In this document: positions 1-7,828 of the stretch, piece by piece
Layout of the letters: every line of letters starts with the position of its first letter
Position numbering within the stretch: the stretch's first letter is position 1
Origin: an uncultured Verrucomicrobiota bacterium
Lineage (GTDB): Bacteria > Verrucomicrobiota > Kiritimatiellia > RFP12 > UBA1067
Direction of reading: 5' to 3'
Length of the DNA: 24,901 bases
Assembly (NCBI GenBank): GCA_945483525.1
Contig: CALYRV010000015.1
Span: 1-24,901 of the forward strand
The notes under the pieces: generated by a model
The model's input: the letters and a program-made list of their open reading frames with translations, nothing else
Databases searched by the model: none
What the model was told of the DNA's origin: nothing
Translations under genes and position numbers: made by a program

Positions 1-793
1 GGTCCTGACGGTAGTTCGTGTGCATCACGACGTCGCCGTCCTTCATGCCGGCGTAATCGCCGATCACGTAGCACGGGATGTACTCGTCCGTCATCTCCGT
101 ATTGTCGGGCGTCCTGCCGGTGTCGTACTCGAGCTTGACGGCCTCCTCGATCGTCGCCGCCTTCTTGCCCTCGCACGCGACGATGCAGTTGTAGGCCTCA
201 GTCGTGAGCTTGTAGTTCTTGGAACGGTCCATACCGTAGTAGCGGCCCATCGCGGTACCGATCACGGCGTTGCCAACCGCAGCAAGCTCGGTTTTGAGGC
301 GCGCGATGTATTCGAGCGTCGAACGAGGCGGCGTGTCGCGTCCGTCCAGGAACGGATGTACGACGATCCTCCCTTCCGGGAACTCCTGACGCGCCCTGCG
401 CATCAGCTTGAAGAGGTGCTCCTGGTGGGCGTGGACGCCTTCGTCCTGAAGCAGCCCAAAGAAATGGAACTGGGAGTTGTTCTGCTTCCAGTCGGCGATG
501 AGCTTCGCCCACTTCTCGCTCTTGAAGAGCTCGCCGGAGGAGAGACCGTCGTCGATGCGCTTCAGCTCCTGGACGACGATCCGGCCCGCGCCCATGTTGA
601 GGTGGCCGACCTCGGACGAACCCTGATAACCGTCGGGCAGCCCCACCGCCTCGCCGCAGCAGTCGAGCAGGCAGTGCGGATAGCGCGCGCGGATCTGGTC
701 GATGACGGGCGTCTTCGCCCCGTAAACGGAATTGCCATCCTGGCGGGGATTCACGCCCCAGCCATCACGGATAATTAATGCAACCGGTCTCAT
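1..793 (-). CDS. gpmI: 2,3-bisphosphoglycerate-independent phosphoglycerate mutase, C-terminus cut by window edge
   Basis: The gene interconverts 3- and 2-phosphoglycerate in cytosolic glycolysis/gluconeogenesis. I translated it by hand on the minus strand; 264 complete codons lie in the window and the rest runs past base 1. Visible family motifs are the N-terminal metal-binding RDGWG (residues 9-13), SSEVGHLNMGAGR (59-71, in which Ser60 matches the phosphoserine nucleophile), a QDEGVHAHQEH block (117-126) and DGRDTPP (150-156), all in the order known for the Mn-dependent alkaline-phosphatase-fold mutases. The ATG at 793 is preceded by AAGGAG (805-810) at 11 bases, which supports this start. 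A good extended -10 lies at 836-844, so the gene is probably transcribed alone or as the first gene of its unit. Family assignment is firm; completeness cannot be judged. Confidence 0.95.
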   Translation of the reverse strand, partial: MRPVALIIRDGWGVNPRQDGNSVYGAKTPVIDQIRARYPHCLLDCCGEAVGLPDGYQGSSEVGHLNMGAGRIVVQELKRIDDGLSSGELFKSEKWAKLIADWKQNNSQFHFFGLLQDEGVHAHQEHLFKLMRRARQEFPEGRIVVHPFLDGRDTPPRSTLEYIARLKTELAAVGNAVIGTAMGRYYGMDRSKNYKLTTEAYNCIVACEGKKAATIEEAVKLEYDTGRTPDNTEMTDEYIPCYVIGDYAGMKDGDVVMHTNYRQD

Positions 794-835
794 TTCTTTA
801 TAGTCTCCTTGGTATGTTGAAATCAGATTCTGGAC

Positions 836-844
836 ATTATATCA
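836..844 (-). promoter_or_regulatory. Extended -10 promoter for gpmI
   Basis: On the minus strand the bases read TGATATAAT, a perfect TATAAT hexamer with the upstream TG of an extended -10 element. It lies in the short gap between the end of the solute-binding protein gene and the gpmI start. About 42 bases separate the hexamer from the ATG, leaving room for a leader of roughly 35 bases carrying the AAGGAG ribosome-binding site. No convincing -35 was seen. Confidence 0.65.
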
Positions 845-864
845 AAATCAAAGCACACCATGCA

Positions 865-2373
865 TCATTCGCCGACCGGACAAAGGTACGCCTCCTGTCC
901 GTAGGGAAAGTCACTTGGAATATAATTACCGACTGATGGGCGCACCAACGAATTTGACTTCGGGACATGAGTGAAGATCCAGGGACAGTCCTCGCGAACA
1001 ATCTCCTGACATTTGCGCCAGTACCGATTGCGTTCTTCCTCGGTATTCGCCGCCATCGCCTCGTCATAGGCGCGGTCGTACTCGGGATTAGCATAGCAGC
1101 TGTGATTGGCGCCGGGCGAGACATTAGACGAATGGAATAGCTGCAGAAAGTTCTCAGCATCCGGATAATCGCCCACCCATCCCATCTGATACATCTGAGT
1201 GCGACCTTCGTTAACCGCCTTCATGAATGCCTCCCAAGTATAGAACTGGGTCTCGAGCTTCACGCCGATCTTCGCGTAGAAGCTTGCCATCAGTTCCGCC
1301 CTTTCGCGCGCGTCCTGAGAGGCGCGCCCCATCGACACCGTCAGCACCAGACGGCGTCCGGTCTCCGGATCGATGCCGTCCGGATAACCGGCCTCGGCGA
1401 TCAGCTTTCTCGCCAGCTCCAGATCAAAGCGATACTTGAATGTCTCAGCAGGAAGCGCCGCCGCAACCGTCGGCGGAACCGGCCCGCCGGCTTCCACAGC
1501 ACGGTTTCTGTAGAAGCGGTTCCAGGCTTCGAAATCAAACGCGGCGTTCAGCGCCTGCCGGAGTTTCCTATTCTTGCCGAGCACAGGATCATTCATGTTT
1601 AGTCCGACGTACATTACGGACAGCGTGGGCATCGAATACATCTTCACCCCGGCCTTCAACATATCCGGCGAAAGACTGCCGTCCTTGTCAACAACCGCAT
1701 CCCAGTTGTCCTGCGAAATCTCGCCGAGCACATCCAGCTCTCCGTTCAAGAACATCAGCCACTGCGTGGACATGTCGTCAATGACCAGGAACTTAACGAC
1801 ATCAAAAAGCCTTTCACTCCGAGATTCCCCATTCTTTCTGCGAGTGAAGACCATCTCATGGTTTTTCCACCACTTCGTCAGCTCGAAAGGCCCAGTACCG
1901 GAGCCGTCCGCCTTCATAATGCCGCACCCGCTCATCGCCATGATCCACGGGAATACATGCTGGCGCTTCTTCATCTTGATTTCGACGGTCCGGTCATCGA
2001 GCGCCCTGATCGTATCGACGGACTTCAGATACCAGCCGTTCGGCGACACTATATCCGGATCGCGAAGCCTCTCAAGTGAGCGAACGATGTCTGACGAGTG
2101 CACAATGGACGGGAATCCGTTACCAGTCACGGATTTTTCCCTGATTCTGAAGATGTAAGTAAGGCCGTCTTCGCTGACTTCCGGAAGTTCACAGGCGCCG
2201 GGGACAAGCTTGTACGGGCGCGCATAGTAATCAATGTTCAGGGGTGTTTCATAGATGAGCTGAATGACCTTGGAATCATAGACCGACTGACACTGCGCAG
2301 GGTCGGTCGAAGCCACTCGGTCCATCTGTCTCGCGAAAATGCTCGCGGCCAAAACCACCGACATCAAGAGCAT
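865..2373 (-). CDS. ABC transporter substrate-binding protein, SBP_bac_5 (DppA/OppA) family
   Basis: This looks like a periplasmic binding protein of the peptide/nickel/oligosaccharide class that delivers ligand to an ABC importer. Family features are a DPAQ...VYDSKVIQLIYETPL block near the N-terminus, EDGLTYIFRIRE, a GTGPFEL block, RKLRQALNAAFD in the middle and a GWVGDYPDAENFLQLF segment in the C-terminal half. The length of about 502 residues is slightly short for the family. The N-terminus is a 15-residue hydrophobic stretch with no basic residue before it and no lipobox, which is odd for a signal peptide. The start is either ATG at 2373 (sharing one base with the upstream stop, TGATG) or GTG at 2376 (four-base overlap); no clear Shine-Dalgarno decides. 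The overlap with the lyase-GH88 gene suggests coupled translation and possibly uptake of its products, but no permease or ATPase gene is in view. Confidence 0.88.
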   Translation of the reverse strand: MLLMSVVLAASIFARQMDRVASTDPAQCQSVYDSKVIQLIYETPLNIDYYARPYKLVPGACELPEVSEDGLTYIFRIREKSVTGNGFPSIVHSSDIVRSLERLRDPDIVSPNGWYLKSVDTIRALDDRTVEIKMKKRQHVFPWIMAMSGCGIMKADGSGTGPFELTKWWKNHEMVFTRRKNGESRSERLFDVVKFLVIDDMSTQWLMFLNGELDVLGEISQDNWDAVVDKDGSLSPDMLKAGVKMYSMPTLSVMYVGLNMNDPVLGKNRKLRQALNAAFDFEAWNRFYRNRAVEAGGPVPPTVAAALPAETFKYRFDLELARKLIAEAGYPDGIDPETGRRLVLTVSMGRASQDARERAELMASFYAKIGVKLETQFYTWEAFMKAVNEGRTQMYQMGWVGDYPDAENFLQLFHSSNVSPGANHSCYANPEYDRAYDEAMAANTEEERNRYWRKCQEIVREDCPWIFTHVPKSNSLVRPSVGNYIPSDFPYGQEAYLCPVGE

Positions 2374-5369
2374 CACAGGAGTCCGTCGATGTATTTACGG
2401 AAACGCAGTAGCGCTTCAAGATAGTAGTAATCACCGTAATTGAGCGGAGTGTCAATCTCTCCTCCGGCCGGCTTATGCCCGACGCCGTGCTTCAGCAGAA
2501 AATGTCCAATCTCATCACCCTCCGAAAAGTACTCCGGCGACGAAAGCGTGAGAAGCTGTCTGACCGCGAAAGCGCGGTAGCGCGCGGCATCTTCAGGTCC
2601 AACGAAGCTGGCGAGTTCGAGAAGCGCCGACGCCATACAGCTCGCGGCGGAGCTGTCGCGTTCCTCACCAGGAGCGCCGAAATCCCAGTATGGGACTCCG
2701 TCCGCGGGCATATTGGCATGGTTTATGGCAAAATCGGAGAGCTTTTTCGCGAACTCGAGGTAACGGGTTTCTCCGGTCTCGCGGTACATCATCGTATAGC
2801 CGTAAATGCCCCAGCTCTGTCCGCGACTCCATGCGGTTCGGCAGGATAGGCCCTGTCCGCGGCGGATCTCCTGGACCGTCCCGACAAATCCGGGGCGCTG
2901 ATCATAATTGAGCACATGATAGCAACCGCCGTCCTGACGAAAATGATTGACCATCGACTTGTCCGCATGGCTCTTCGCGACGAGGTCATAGCTCTTGTCG
3001 CTGCTGATGGACGAGGCCACTTCGAGCAGCTCAAGATTCATCATGTTATCCGGAATCACCAGGAACGTCTCTCGATCGTCCTTCTCGCCCCAGCTGCGGA
3101 TGAGTCCGAGCTCAGAACTAAACCGCTGGGAAAGCGTCTTCGCGGTCTGAACCAAGAGCTGGTCGTACTTATCCGTCGCGAGAATCCGCCGCGCGTTGCC
3201 GAGCGAGCAGTTCATGATGAAACCGAGATCGTGATTGGTGTCGGCAGTCGCGTTCGGGGCGAGACGGTCGGTCCACCAGATCGCGCGTTCCCTAAGCTTC
3301 TCATTGCCAGTGCCTTCGTAAAGATACCACAGGGATCCTGGATAGTGTCCAGAAGTCCACCAGTAGATGGACCGCATATCGAGACACTTCTTCGCGCGGT
3401 TAAAACCGTGCGGGAACTGCAGCCGCGTCTTCTCTTTACCCTCGAAAAGATCGTTCGTCGCCACAGCCTGAGGGGTCGCTGCGGCGTCGAGCGCAAGGTA
3501 ATGCGCGGCAGACTTCGCGAAGAGCCCGGGAAGCTTCGCTTTCAGGTCGCGCTCGGCGACCGAAAGCGCCTTCTCGGTGCGGGCGGAGAATTCAAGCACA
3601 CCAGAATCGGGGACGACGGCCGACATCCACGCGCGGTAGAAACCGACGTTAAGACTTTCATAGTCGTGCGGAGGCTTTGAAATGTCCTTAAGCTGCCAGT
3701 CGCACGAACCGATGACGTCGAGCGTCTGTCCAGAGTCCGCGAGATGCAAGACCCTGCCATTAACGGACGGCGAACCATGGACGACGGCTGACCATTCCAC
3801 GACCGAGCCGGGCTTAGCCTCGATATGATCCCTAATCTCGAGGCGGCGCCCCTTGAGTTCCGCGGTGCGAATCACCTTGGTCGCATTCGTGTAGAGTGAG
3901 GTAAGGTCGATCGTCACCTTGTTGAAACCGTGTGGAATAGGATTGACAAAGACACCGTTGCCGCGCCCGATCTGCTCACCATCGTCGATCTTGATGGTAT
4001 TGTGGATAGCGAGGCTATAACGCAGGATCTTCCAACGGTCGGCGCCAGGGAGCCCGTTCCACAAATCAACCTTCGCCTGCTCGAGCTTGTGGTAATCCTC
4101 ACTGCCGAGGTCCCAGAACCAACGGACCCCATCCCGATCAAAGATAAAATTGCCGCCATCCTGATGCGAATGGCTATGTCCAGGGCCACCGCCCTTGATC
4201 GCGAGATACGCTGCGTTCCGATCGTTCCAGGCGGATCGGATGGACGCAACGGGATTGCCTCCGCCGAGGTAAGTCGCGAGTTCGCGTTTAGCTGGCGGTT
4301 GCGGCTCCTTCTCGGGCAGCCAGAACAGCAGCAATGGCATCAGCCGTCCGTAACTGCGGCGGGTCGATCCAGCAGGCTTTTCAGTCATCGCGCGACGCAA
4401 AGCTGGCATCTCGTAGGTAGCGAGGGAGTCTGGACGGTTGAAGTGCTTGGCGAGATAAAAGCTCGCGACGGAGAAAGTACGCGGGGTGAAGGTGAAATGA
4501 ACTTCGGAATCAGAATAGTTGAAATAGGTCCCAAGAGGACCGGTCAGTGTATCAAGGTAGTCGGGCTGTTCGGCGACACCGGGAATACGGTCAAGCCCGT
4601 AAACCGTTCCGCATGCGCTCTCAAGCATCCCTAATGCGCAGCTCAGGTATTCGGTCGCGTATTGCCAGTATCCAGCAGGACCTTCCGGAAAATTTCCGCC
4701 TTCGTAGGACTTAAGCGCATTAGGCATCAATTCGATCGCAGCGGAGATATAATCGTGGGCGAGTTCAGGATATTCATCATAAATCACGAGCGCGGCGGCG
4801 AGGTAACCGGTATGACAGACGAGATTCCAGTTGTTGTTCCAGTCCATCCACCGAGAATTCTCGTGATCTGCTTTGAGCCCCTTTTCGATCAGGGTCCTTC
4901 TGACTGTCTCCCGTTCTGAGGCGGTCAGCTGATCATAGATCCAGTCGTATGTGAGCGCGGCGGCGAACATCGCCTCAGCGGTGTCGAGAAAGTGCGAAGG
5001 ATTCCAATCCGAAAACGAACAAAGAGCGAAGAGCTCACGCTTTGCACGCTCGAGATATCGCCTGTCGTCAGAGATCCGATACGCCATCGAGAGGTGGGTA
5101 AGGCGCGAAACCGCAAGACGGGAGACGCAAAGAAGGCGACGGCCTTCCACCACGCGTTCAACCGGCGGTTCGGTCAACACCGCTTCGGCTTCGGCGAAGA
5201 CCTTGGCACGCACTAAGGCGGCAAGTTCAGACTTGTCCGACCGGATCCGCATGAATTCATCAGCATCCGCAAACAGCTTGGGATGTCCGATCTTGACCTT
5301 GACCTCTGGCGCGGCAACCGCATGAACCGCCAATACCATTACCGCAACTATCGCCATCAAGTTTTTCAT
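2373..5369 (-). CDS. Fused heparinase II/III-like polysaccharide lyase and GH88 unsaturated glucuronyl hydrolase
   Basis: A 998-residue exported enzyme with two catalytic modules. Residues 1-19 are a signal peptide. Residues about 25-600 match the heparinase II/III architecture: an alpha-helical toroid with WNNNWNLVCHTGYL (177-190) and a PEGPAGYWQYATEY segment (228-241), then a beta-sandwich part with the family's histidine motif GHSHSHQDGGNF (397-408). Residues about 605-998 match GH88: WWTSGHYPGSLWYL (670-683), NHDLGF (712-717) and IPDNMMNLELL (772-782), holding the two aspartates expected for catalysis (Asp714 and Asp774), then AWSRGQSWGIYGY (846-858) and a C-terminal NYGDYYYLEALLRF. By family knowledge, a lyase cuts uronic-acid polysaccharides and leaves an unsaturated uronate end that GH88 hydrolyses, so both steps would sit on one chain. 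Substrate and exact PL family cannot be read from sequence. AGGGAGG lies just upstream of the ATG at 5369. The gene follows the DUF721 gene by 15 bases. Confidence 0.9.
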   Translation of the reverse strand: MKNLMAIVAVMVLAVHAVAAPEVKVKIGHPKLFADADEFMRIRSDKSELAALVRAKVFAEAEAVLTEPPVERVVEGRRLLCVSRLAVSRLTHLSMAYRISDDRRYLERAKRELFALCSFSDWNPSHFLDTAEAMFAAALTYDWIYDQLTASERETVRRTLIEKGLKADHENSRWMDWNNNWNLVCHTGYLAAALVIYDEYPELAHDYISAAIELMPNALKSYEGGNFPEGPAGYWQYATEYLSCALGMLESACGTVYGLDRIPGVAEQPDYLDTLTGPLGTYFNYSDSEVHFTFTPRTFSVASFYLAKHFNRPDSLATYEMPALRRAMTEKPAGSTRRSYGRLMPLLLFWLPEKEPQPPAKRELATYLGGGNPVASIRSAWNDRNAAYLAIKGGGPGHSHSHQDGGNFIFDRDGVRWFWDLGSEDYHKLEQAKVDLWNGLPGADRWKILRYSLAIHNTIKIDDGEQIGRGNGVFVNPIPHGFNKVTIDLTSLYTNATKVIRTAELKGRRLEIRDHIEAKPGSVVEWSAVVHGSPSVNGRVLHLADSGQTLDVIGSCDWQLKDISKPPHDYESLNVGFYRAWMSAVVPDSGVLEFSARTEKALSVAERDLKAKLPGLFAKSAAHYLALDAAATPQAVATNDLFEGKEKTRLQFPHGFNRAKKCLDMRSIYWWTSGHYPGSLWYLYEGTGNEKLRERAIWWTDRLAPNATADTNHDLGFIMNCSLGNARRILATDKYDQLLVQTAKTLSQRFSSELGLIRSWGEKDDRETFLVIPDNMMNLELLEVASSISSDKSYDLVAKSHADKSMVNHFRQDGGCYHVLNYDQRPGFVGTVQEIRRGQGLSCRTAWSRGQSWGIYGYTMMYRETGETRYLEFAKKLSDFAINHANMPADGVPYWDFGAPGEERDSSAASCMASALLELASFVGPEDAARYRAFAVRQLLTLSSPEYFSEGDEIGHFLLKHGVGHKPAGGEIDTPLNYGDYYYLEALLRFRKYIDGLL

Positions 5370-5384
5370 ATGCCTCCCTAATCC

Positions 5385-5723
5385 TTAAATCTCGCTATGA
5401 ATCTCCAGTCTAAGCTTAATCGTTCTTGGAGCTCCTGGCAGAGATCCGAGCACGCGCTTGATCGCAGCAAGCCGCGGACGCATCAAATAAAGCGTCGTCG
5501 ACTTGTTGACGTAAAGAACCACAGTGCCGTCATGCCAAGCGCCTGGCCGCGCCGGCAGTTCCGAAAAGAGCCGCGGCCAATTCCGGCAGACTGTGTTGAA
5601 AAACGGATTCTTCTCCGTCCGTAACGTCTTGAGCGATGCTGCAACGGCCGAAGCGAAAGTCGAATGCCGACCCCGTTTTTCGGGTTCGATCGCCCTGCCC
5701 CAGACGTTATCGAGATCCGCCAT
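5385..5723 (-). CDS. DUF721 / DciA-like protein
   Basis: A 112-residue soluble protein. The core HDGTVVLYVNKSTT (64-77), followed by LMRPRLAAIKRVLGSLPG and a final beta strand IKLRLEI, matches the KH-like DUF721 fold. DUF721 includes DciA, which assists loading of the replicative helicase DnaB in bacteria lacking DnaC/DnaI. Whether this short version does that job is inference. The upstream pyrB stop and this ATG share one base (TGATG, 5721-5725), so translation is probably coupled. The lyase-GH88 gene begins 15 bases after its stop. Context gives no further functional clue. Confidence 0.72.
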   Translation of the reverse strand: MADLDNVWGRAIEPEKRGRHSTFASAVAASLKTLRTEKNPFFNTVCRNWPRLFSELPARPGAWHDGTVVLYVNKSTTLYLMRPRLAAIKRVLGSLPGAPRTIKLRLEIHSEI

Positions 5724-6799
5724 CAGTACCCGCAGTCCATCAACGTCTTCTCAAAGCCGAAGGTCGCGGCAATCAACGCGGCGCGGATCCACATGCCGTT
5801 GCGCATCTGGCGCCAGTACATCGCCTTAGGATCGTGATCGCAGCAGGTCGCGATCTCATCACGGCGAGGCAGCGGATGCAACAGCGCCCCGCCTTCTCGC
5901 AATAGCGCCAGATGCTCGGCCCCGAACTTAAAGCGGGAATTGTCGATTTTCGCCGAAGCGCCCTTGGCGGAATCCCACTCGTCCTGGATACGCGTCATGT
6001 AGACGGCATCAGAGAGCTTGGTCGCGGCCTTGAGGTCATCAGTAACCTCGAAGTCTATCCCCTTCTTCGCGAGAATCATCACCACGTCCGCCGGCACTTG
6101 CAGTTCCTGCGGAGCGACGAAGATCTGCTTCACGTCCCTGAAATTCGTGAGCAGATACGAAAGCGAGCGAACCGTACGGCCGCGCATCAGGTCACCGCAG
6201 AAGGTGACGGTCTTGCCGTCAATACCGCCCTGGGTCTCAAAGGAACGCATGAGCGTGTAGATGTCAAGAAGCGCCTGGGTCGGATGCTGGTCTTTGCCCG
6301 AGCCGGCGTTGAGGATCGGAATCGGACGCGATGAATTCGAAAGCTCCCACGCCATCTTCTCCGCCAAGCCCTGCTCGGGAGAACGCATGATAATCATGTC
6401 GAAGTACGACGAGAAGGTGCGGATCGAATCCTCGTGCGACTCACCTTTGAATTCGGACGAGGTCGCGGCGTCGCGGACCGACCCGGTGGTCACGCCGAGA
6501 ATCTGACACGCGGCAAGATGCGAGAGGAACGTGCGCGACGAAGGCTGGGAGAAGTAGAGCATCGCCCGCTTGTGAGCGAGAACATTCTTGAGGAAGAGCG
6601 CACCTTCCTTGGACTTGTTGATAAAGCGGATCCGATTCGCAAGCGTGCAGAGCCGTTCGAGCACCTCGCGATCGAACTGCTGGGCATTCAACGTGTGATA
6701 AGGCATGCCGTCTCCGCTACGATGCGCGAGGTACGGCTTCTTGGCCTCAAGCGTAAGCTTCGAGTAGTCTTCCCAAGAGATTGAGTCAAGAGTCTTCAT
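5723..6799 (-). CDS. pyrB: Aspartate carbamoyltransferase catalytic chain
   Basis: The enzyme condenses carbamoyl phosphate with aspartate in the first committed step of pyrimidine synthesis. Family motifs are SQPSSRTFLSH (84-94, the carbamoyl-phosphate loop, with Ser-Ser-Arg-Thr in place of the usual STRT), EFKGES (116-121), QHPTQALLDIYT (171-182), a GRTVRSLSYLL segment and HPLPRRDEI near the C-terminus. I place the start at ATG 6799 (358 residues), because GGGAG lies 10 bases upstream at 6810-6814. A longer GTG start at 6835 would add 12 residues encoded by a 7-bp tandem repeat and is less likely. At 358 residues it is longer than the E. coli chain. No regulatory chain gene (pyrI) is in the window. 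It lies 39 bases downstream of trpS. Confidence 0.93.
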   Translation of the reverse strand: MKTLDSISWEDYSKLTLEAKKPYLAHRSGDGMPYHTLNAQQFDREVLERLCTLANRIRFINKSKEGALFLKNVLAHKRAMLYFSQPSSRTFLSHLAACQILGVTTGSVRDAATSSEFKGESHEDSIRTFSSYFDMIIMRSPEQGLAEKMAWELSNSSRPIPILNAGSGKDQHPTQALLDIYTLMRSFETQGGIDGKTVTFCGDLMRGRTVRSLSYLLTNFRDVKQIFVAPQELQVPADVVMILAKKGIDFEVTDDLKAATKLSDAVYMTRIQDEWDSAKGASAKIDNSRFKFGAEHLALLREGGALLHPLPRRDEIATCCDHDPKAMYWRQMRNGMWIRAALIAATFGFEKTLMDCGY

Positions 6800-6813
6800 G
6801 CCACAACTTCTCC

Positions 6814-6841
6814 CTGTTCGCTGTTCACTGCTCACTGCTCA
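6814..6841. repeat. Four tandem 7-bp repeats between trpS and pyrB
   Basis: Four consecutive heptamers follow the pattern CTGYTCR on the plus strand, with copies at 6814, 6821, 6828 and 6835; the last two copies are identical. The array covers the trpS stop codon (6839-6841) and most of the gap to pyrB. It resembles short tandemly repeated heptamers known from other bacteria, notably filamentous cyanobacteria, though no relationship is claimed. Confidence 0.8.
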
Positions 6842-7792
6842 GATACCCACGGCCTTCCTAATCTTTTCCATCGTTGGTGCCGCAGCCCGGCGGGCCTTCT
6901 CGGCTCCGGCCCGGAGGATATCCTCGAGAGCCTTGGGGTCTTTGGCAAGTTCGTCACGTTTAGCCTTGAAGGGATCGAAGAGCCGATGATAGGCGTTCAG
7001 AAGCTCCTTCTTCGCCGCGCCATAGCCGTAGCCGCCGGCGCGGAAGGCGTCCGCCATAGCCTGCACCTCATCCTTCGTCGCGAAGAGCTTGTAGAGCTGG
7101 TAGATCGAATTGGTCTCTGGATCCTTCTTGTCCTCAACGGTCGCGGAGTCGGTGACGATGCCCATAACCTTCTTCTTGGCGGAGACGTCGAAGAGCTCGA
7201 TAGTGTTGTGATACGACTTCGACATCTTCTGCCCGTCGGTACCGGGAATCGTCGCCACAGTCTCGGGGATATAGGCGTCGGGCAGTTTGAAGATTTCTCC
7301 GTACTGATTATTGAACTTCTGGGCGAGGTCACGTGTCACCTCGAGATGCTGCTTCTGGTCCTTGCCGACTGGGACGAGGTCAGCGTTCATGATCAGGATA
7401 TCGGCGGCCATCAGCACTGGATAGGCAAAAAGGCCATGGGTCGCCTCAAAACCGTGCGCCATCTTGTCCTTATAGGAATGACAGCGTTCGAGCAACCCCA
7501 TCGGAGTGAGGCAGGAAAGATACCAGGCCAGCTCCTGAACTTCGGGGACGTCGCTCTGACGGTACATGACCGTCTTCTCCGGATCGAGTCCGCACGCGAG
7601 ATAATCGAGAGCAACCTCCTTGGTGGCGTCTCGGAGTATCTTTCCATCCCTAACGGTCGTCATCGCGTGAAAATTCGCAATGAACATGAAGTTCTCTCCC
7701 TTTTCCTGGAGATCGAACATGGATTTCATCGCGCCGAAATAATTGCCCCAATGGAGCTTGCCCGAAGGCTGGATACCAGTAAGAATTCTCAT
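6839..7792 (-). CDS. trpS: Tryptophanyl-tRNA synthetase
   Basis: A class I aminoacyl-tRNA synthetase that charges tRNA-Trp in the cytosol. The 317 residues carry GIQPSGKLHWGNYFGA at positions 6-21 (the HIGH-type signature, here HWGN), YPVLMAADILIM (124-135), VGKDQKQHLE (142-151) for the active site, and GTDGQKMSKS (184-193). Length is normal for the compact bacterial form. The ATG at 7792 has no visible Shine-Dalgarno. Instead a TATAAT box ends only 11 bases upstream, so the transcript is probably almost leaderless. It appears to head a unit containing pyrB, the DUF721 gene, the lyase-GH88 gene and the solute-binding protein gene. Confidence 0.97.
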   Translation of the reverse strand: MRILTGIQPSGKLHWGNYFGAMKSMFDLQEKGENFMFIANFHAMTTVRDGKILRDATKEVALDYLACGLDPEKTVMYRQSDVPEVQELAWYLSCLTPMGLLERCHSYKDKMAHGFEATHGLFAYPVLMAADILIMNADLVPVGKDQKQHLEVTRDLAQKFNNQYGEIFKLPDAYIPETVATIPGTDGQKMSKSYHNTIELFDVSAKKKVMGIVTDSATVEDKKDPETNSIYQLYKLFATKDEVQAMADAFRAGGYGYGAAKKELLNAYHRLFDPFKAKRDELAKDPKALEDILRAGAEKARRAAAPTMEKIRKAVGI

Positions 7793-7803
7793 AATCGCAA
7801 TAT

Positions 7804-7812
7804 ATTATATCA
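7804..7812 (-). promoter_or_regulatory. Extended -10 promoter for trpS, start-codon proximal
   Basis: The minus strand reads TGATATAAT. Only 11 bases lie between the hexamer and the trpS ATG at 7792, so a transcript starting about 7 bases after the hexamer would have a leader of about 4 bases. The surrounding 15-mer at 7802-7816 (ATTATGATATAATAT on the minus strand) is identical to the one upstream of transketolase at 23151-23165. No good -35 was seen. Confidence 0.7.
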
Positions 7813-7828
7813 TAATCGGCCCGACGCA

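Noticed and set aside
20..778. 252-residue plus-strand open frame
   Set aside because: It is the complement of the phosphoglycerate mutase gene, which has clear catalytic motifs on the minus strand; the plus-strand product is Leu/Val/Arg-rich with no recognisable motif.
6800..6835. GTG start adding 12 residues to PyrB
   Set aside because: The added residues come from the heptamer repeat, while the ATG at 6799 has GGGAG at good distance.
6814..6841. CRISPR array
   Set aside because: The units are 7 bases with no spacers and no cas genes nearby.
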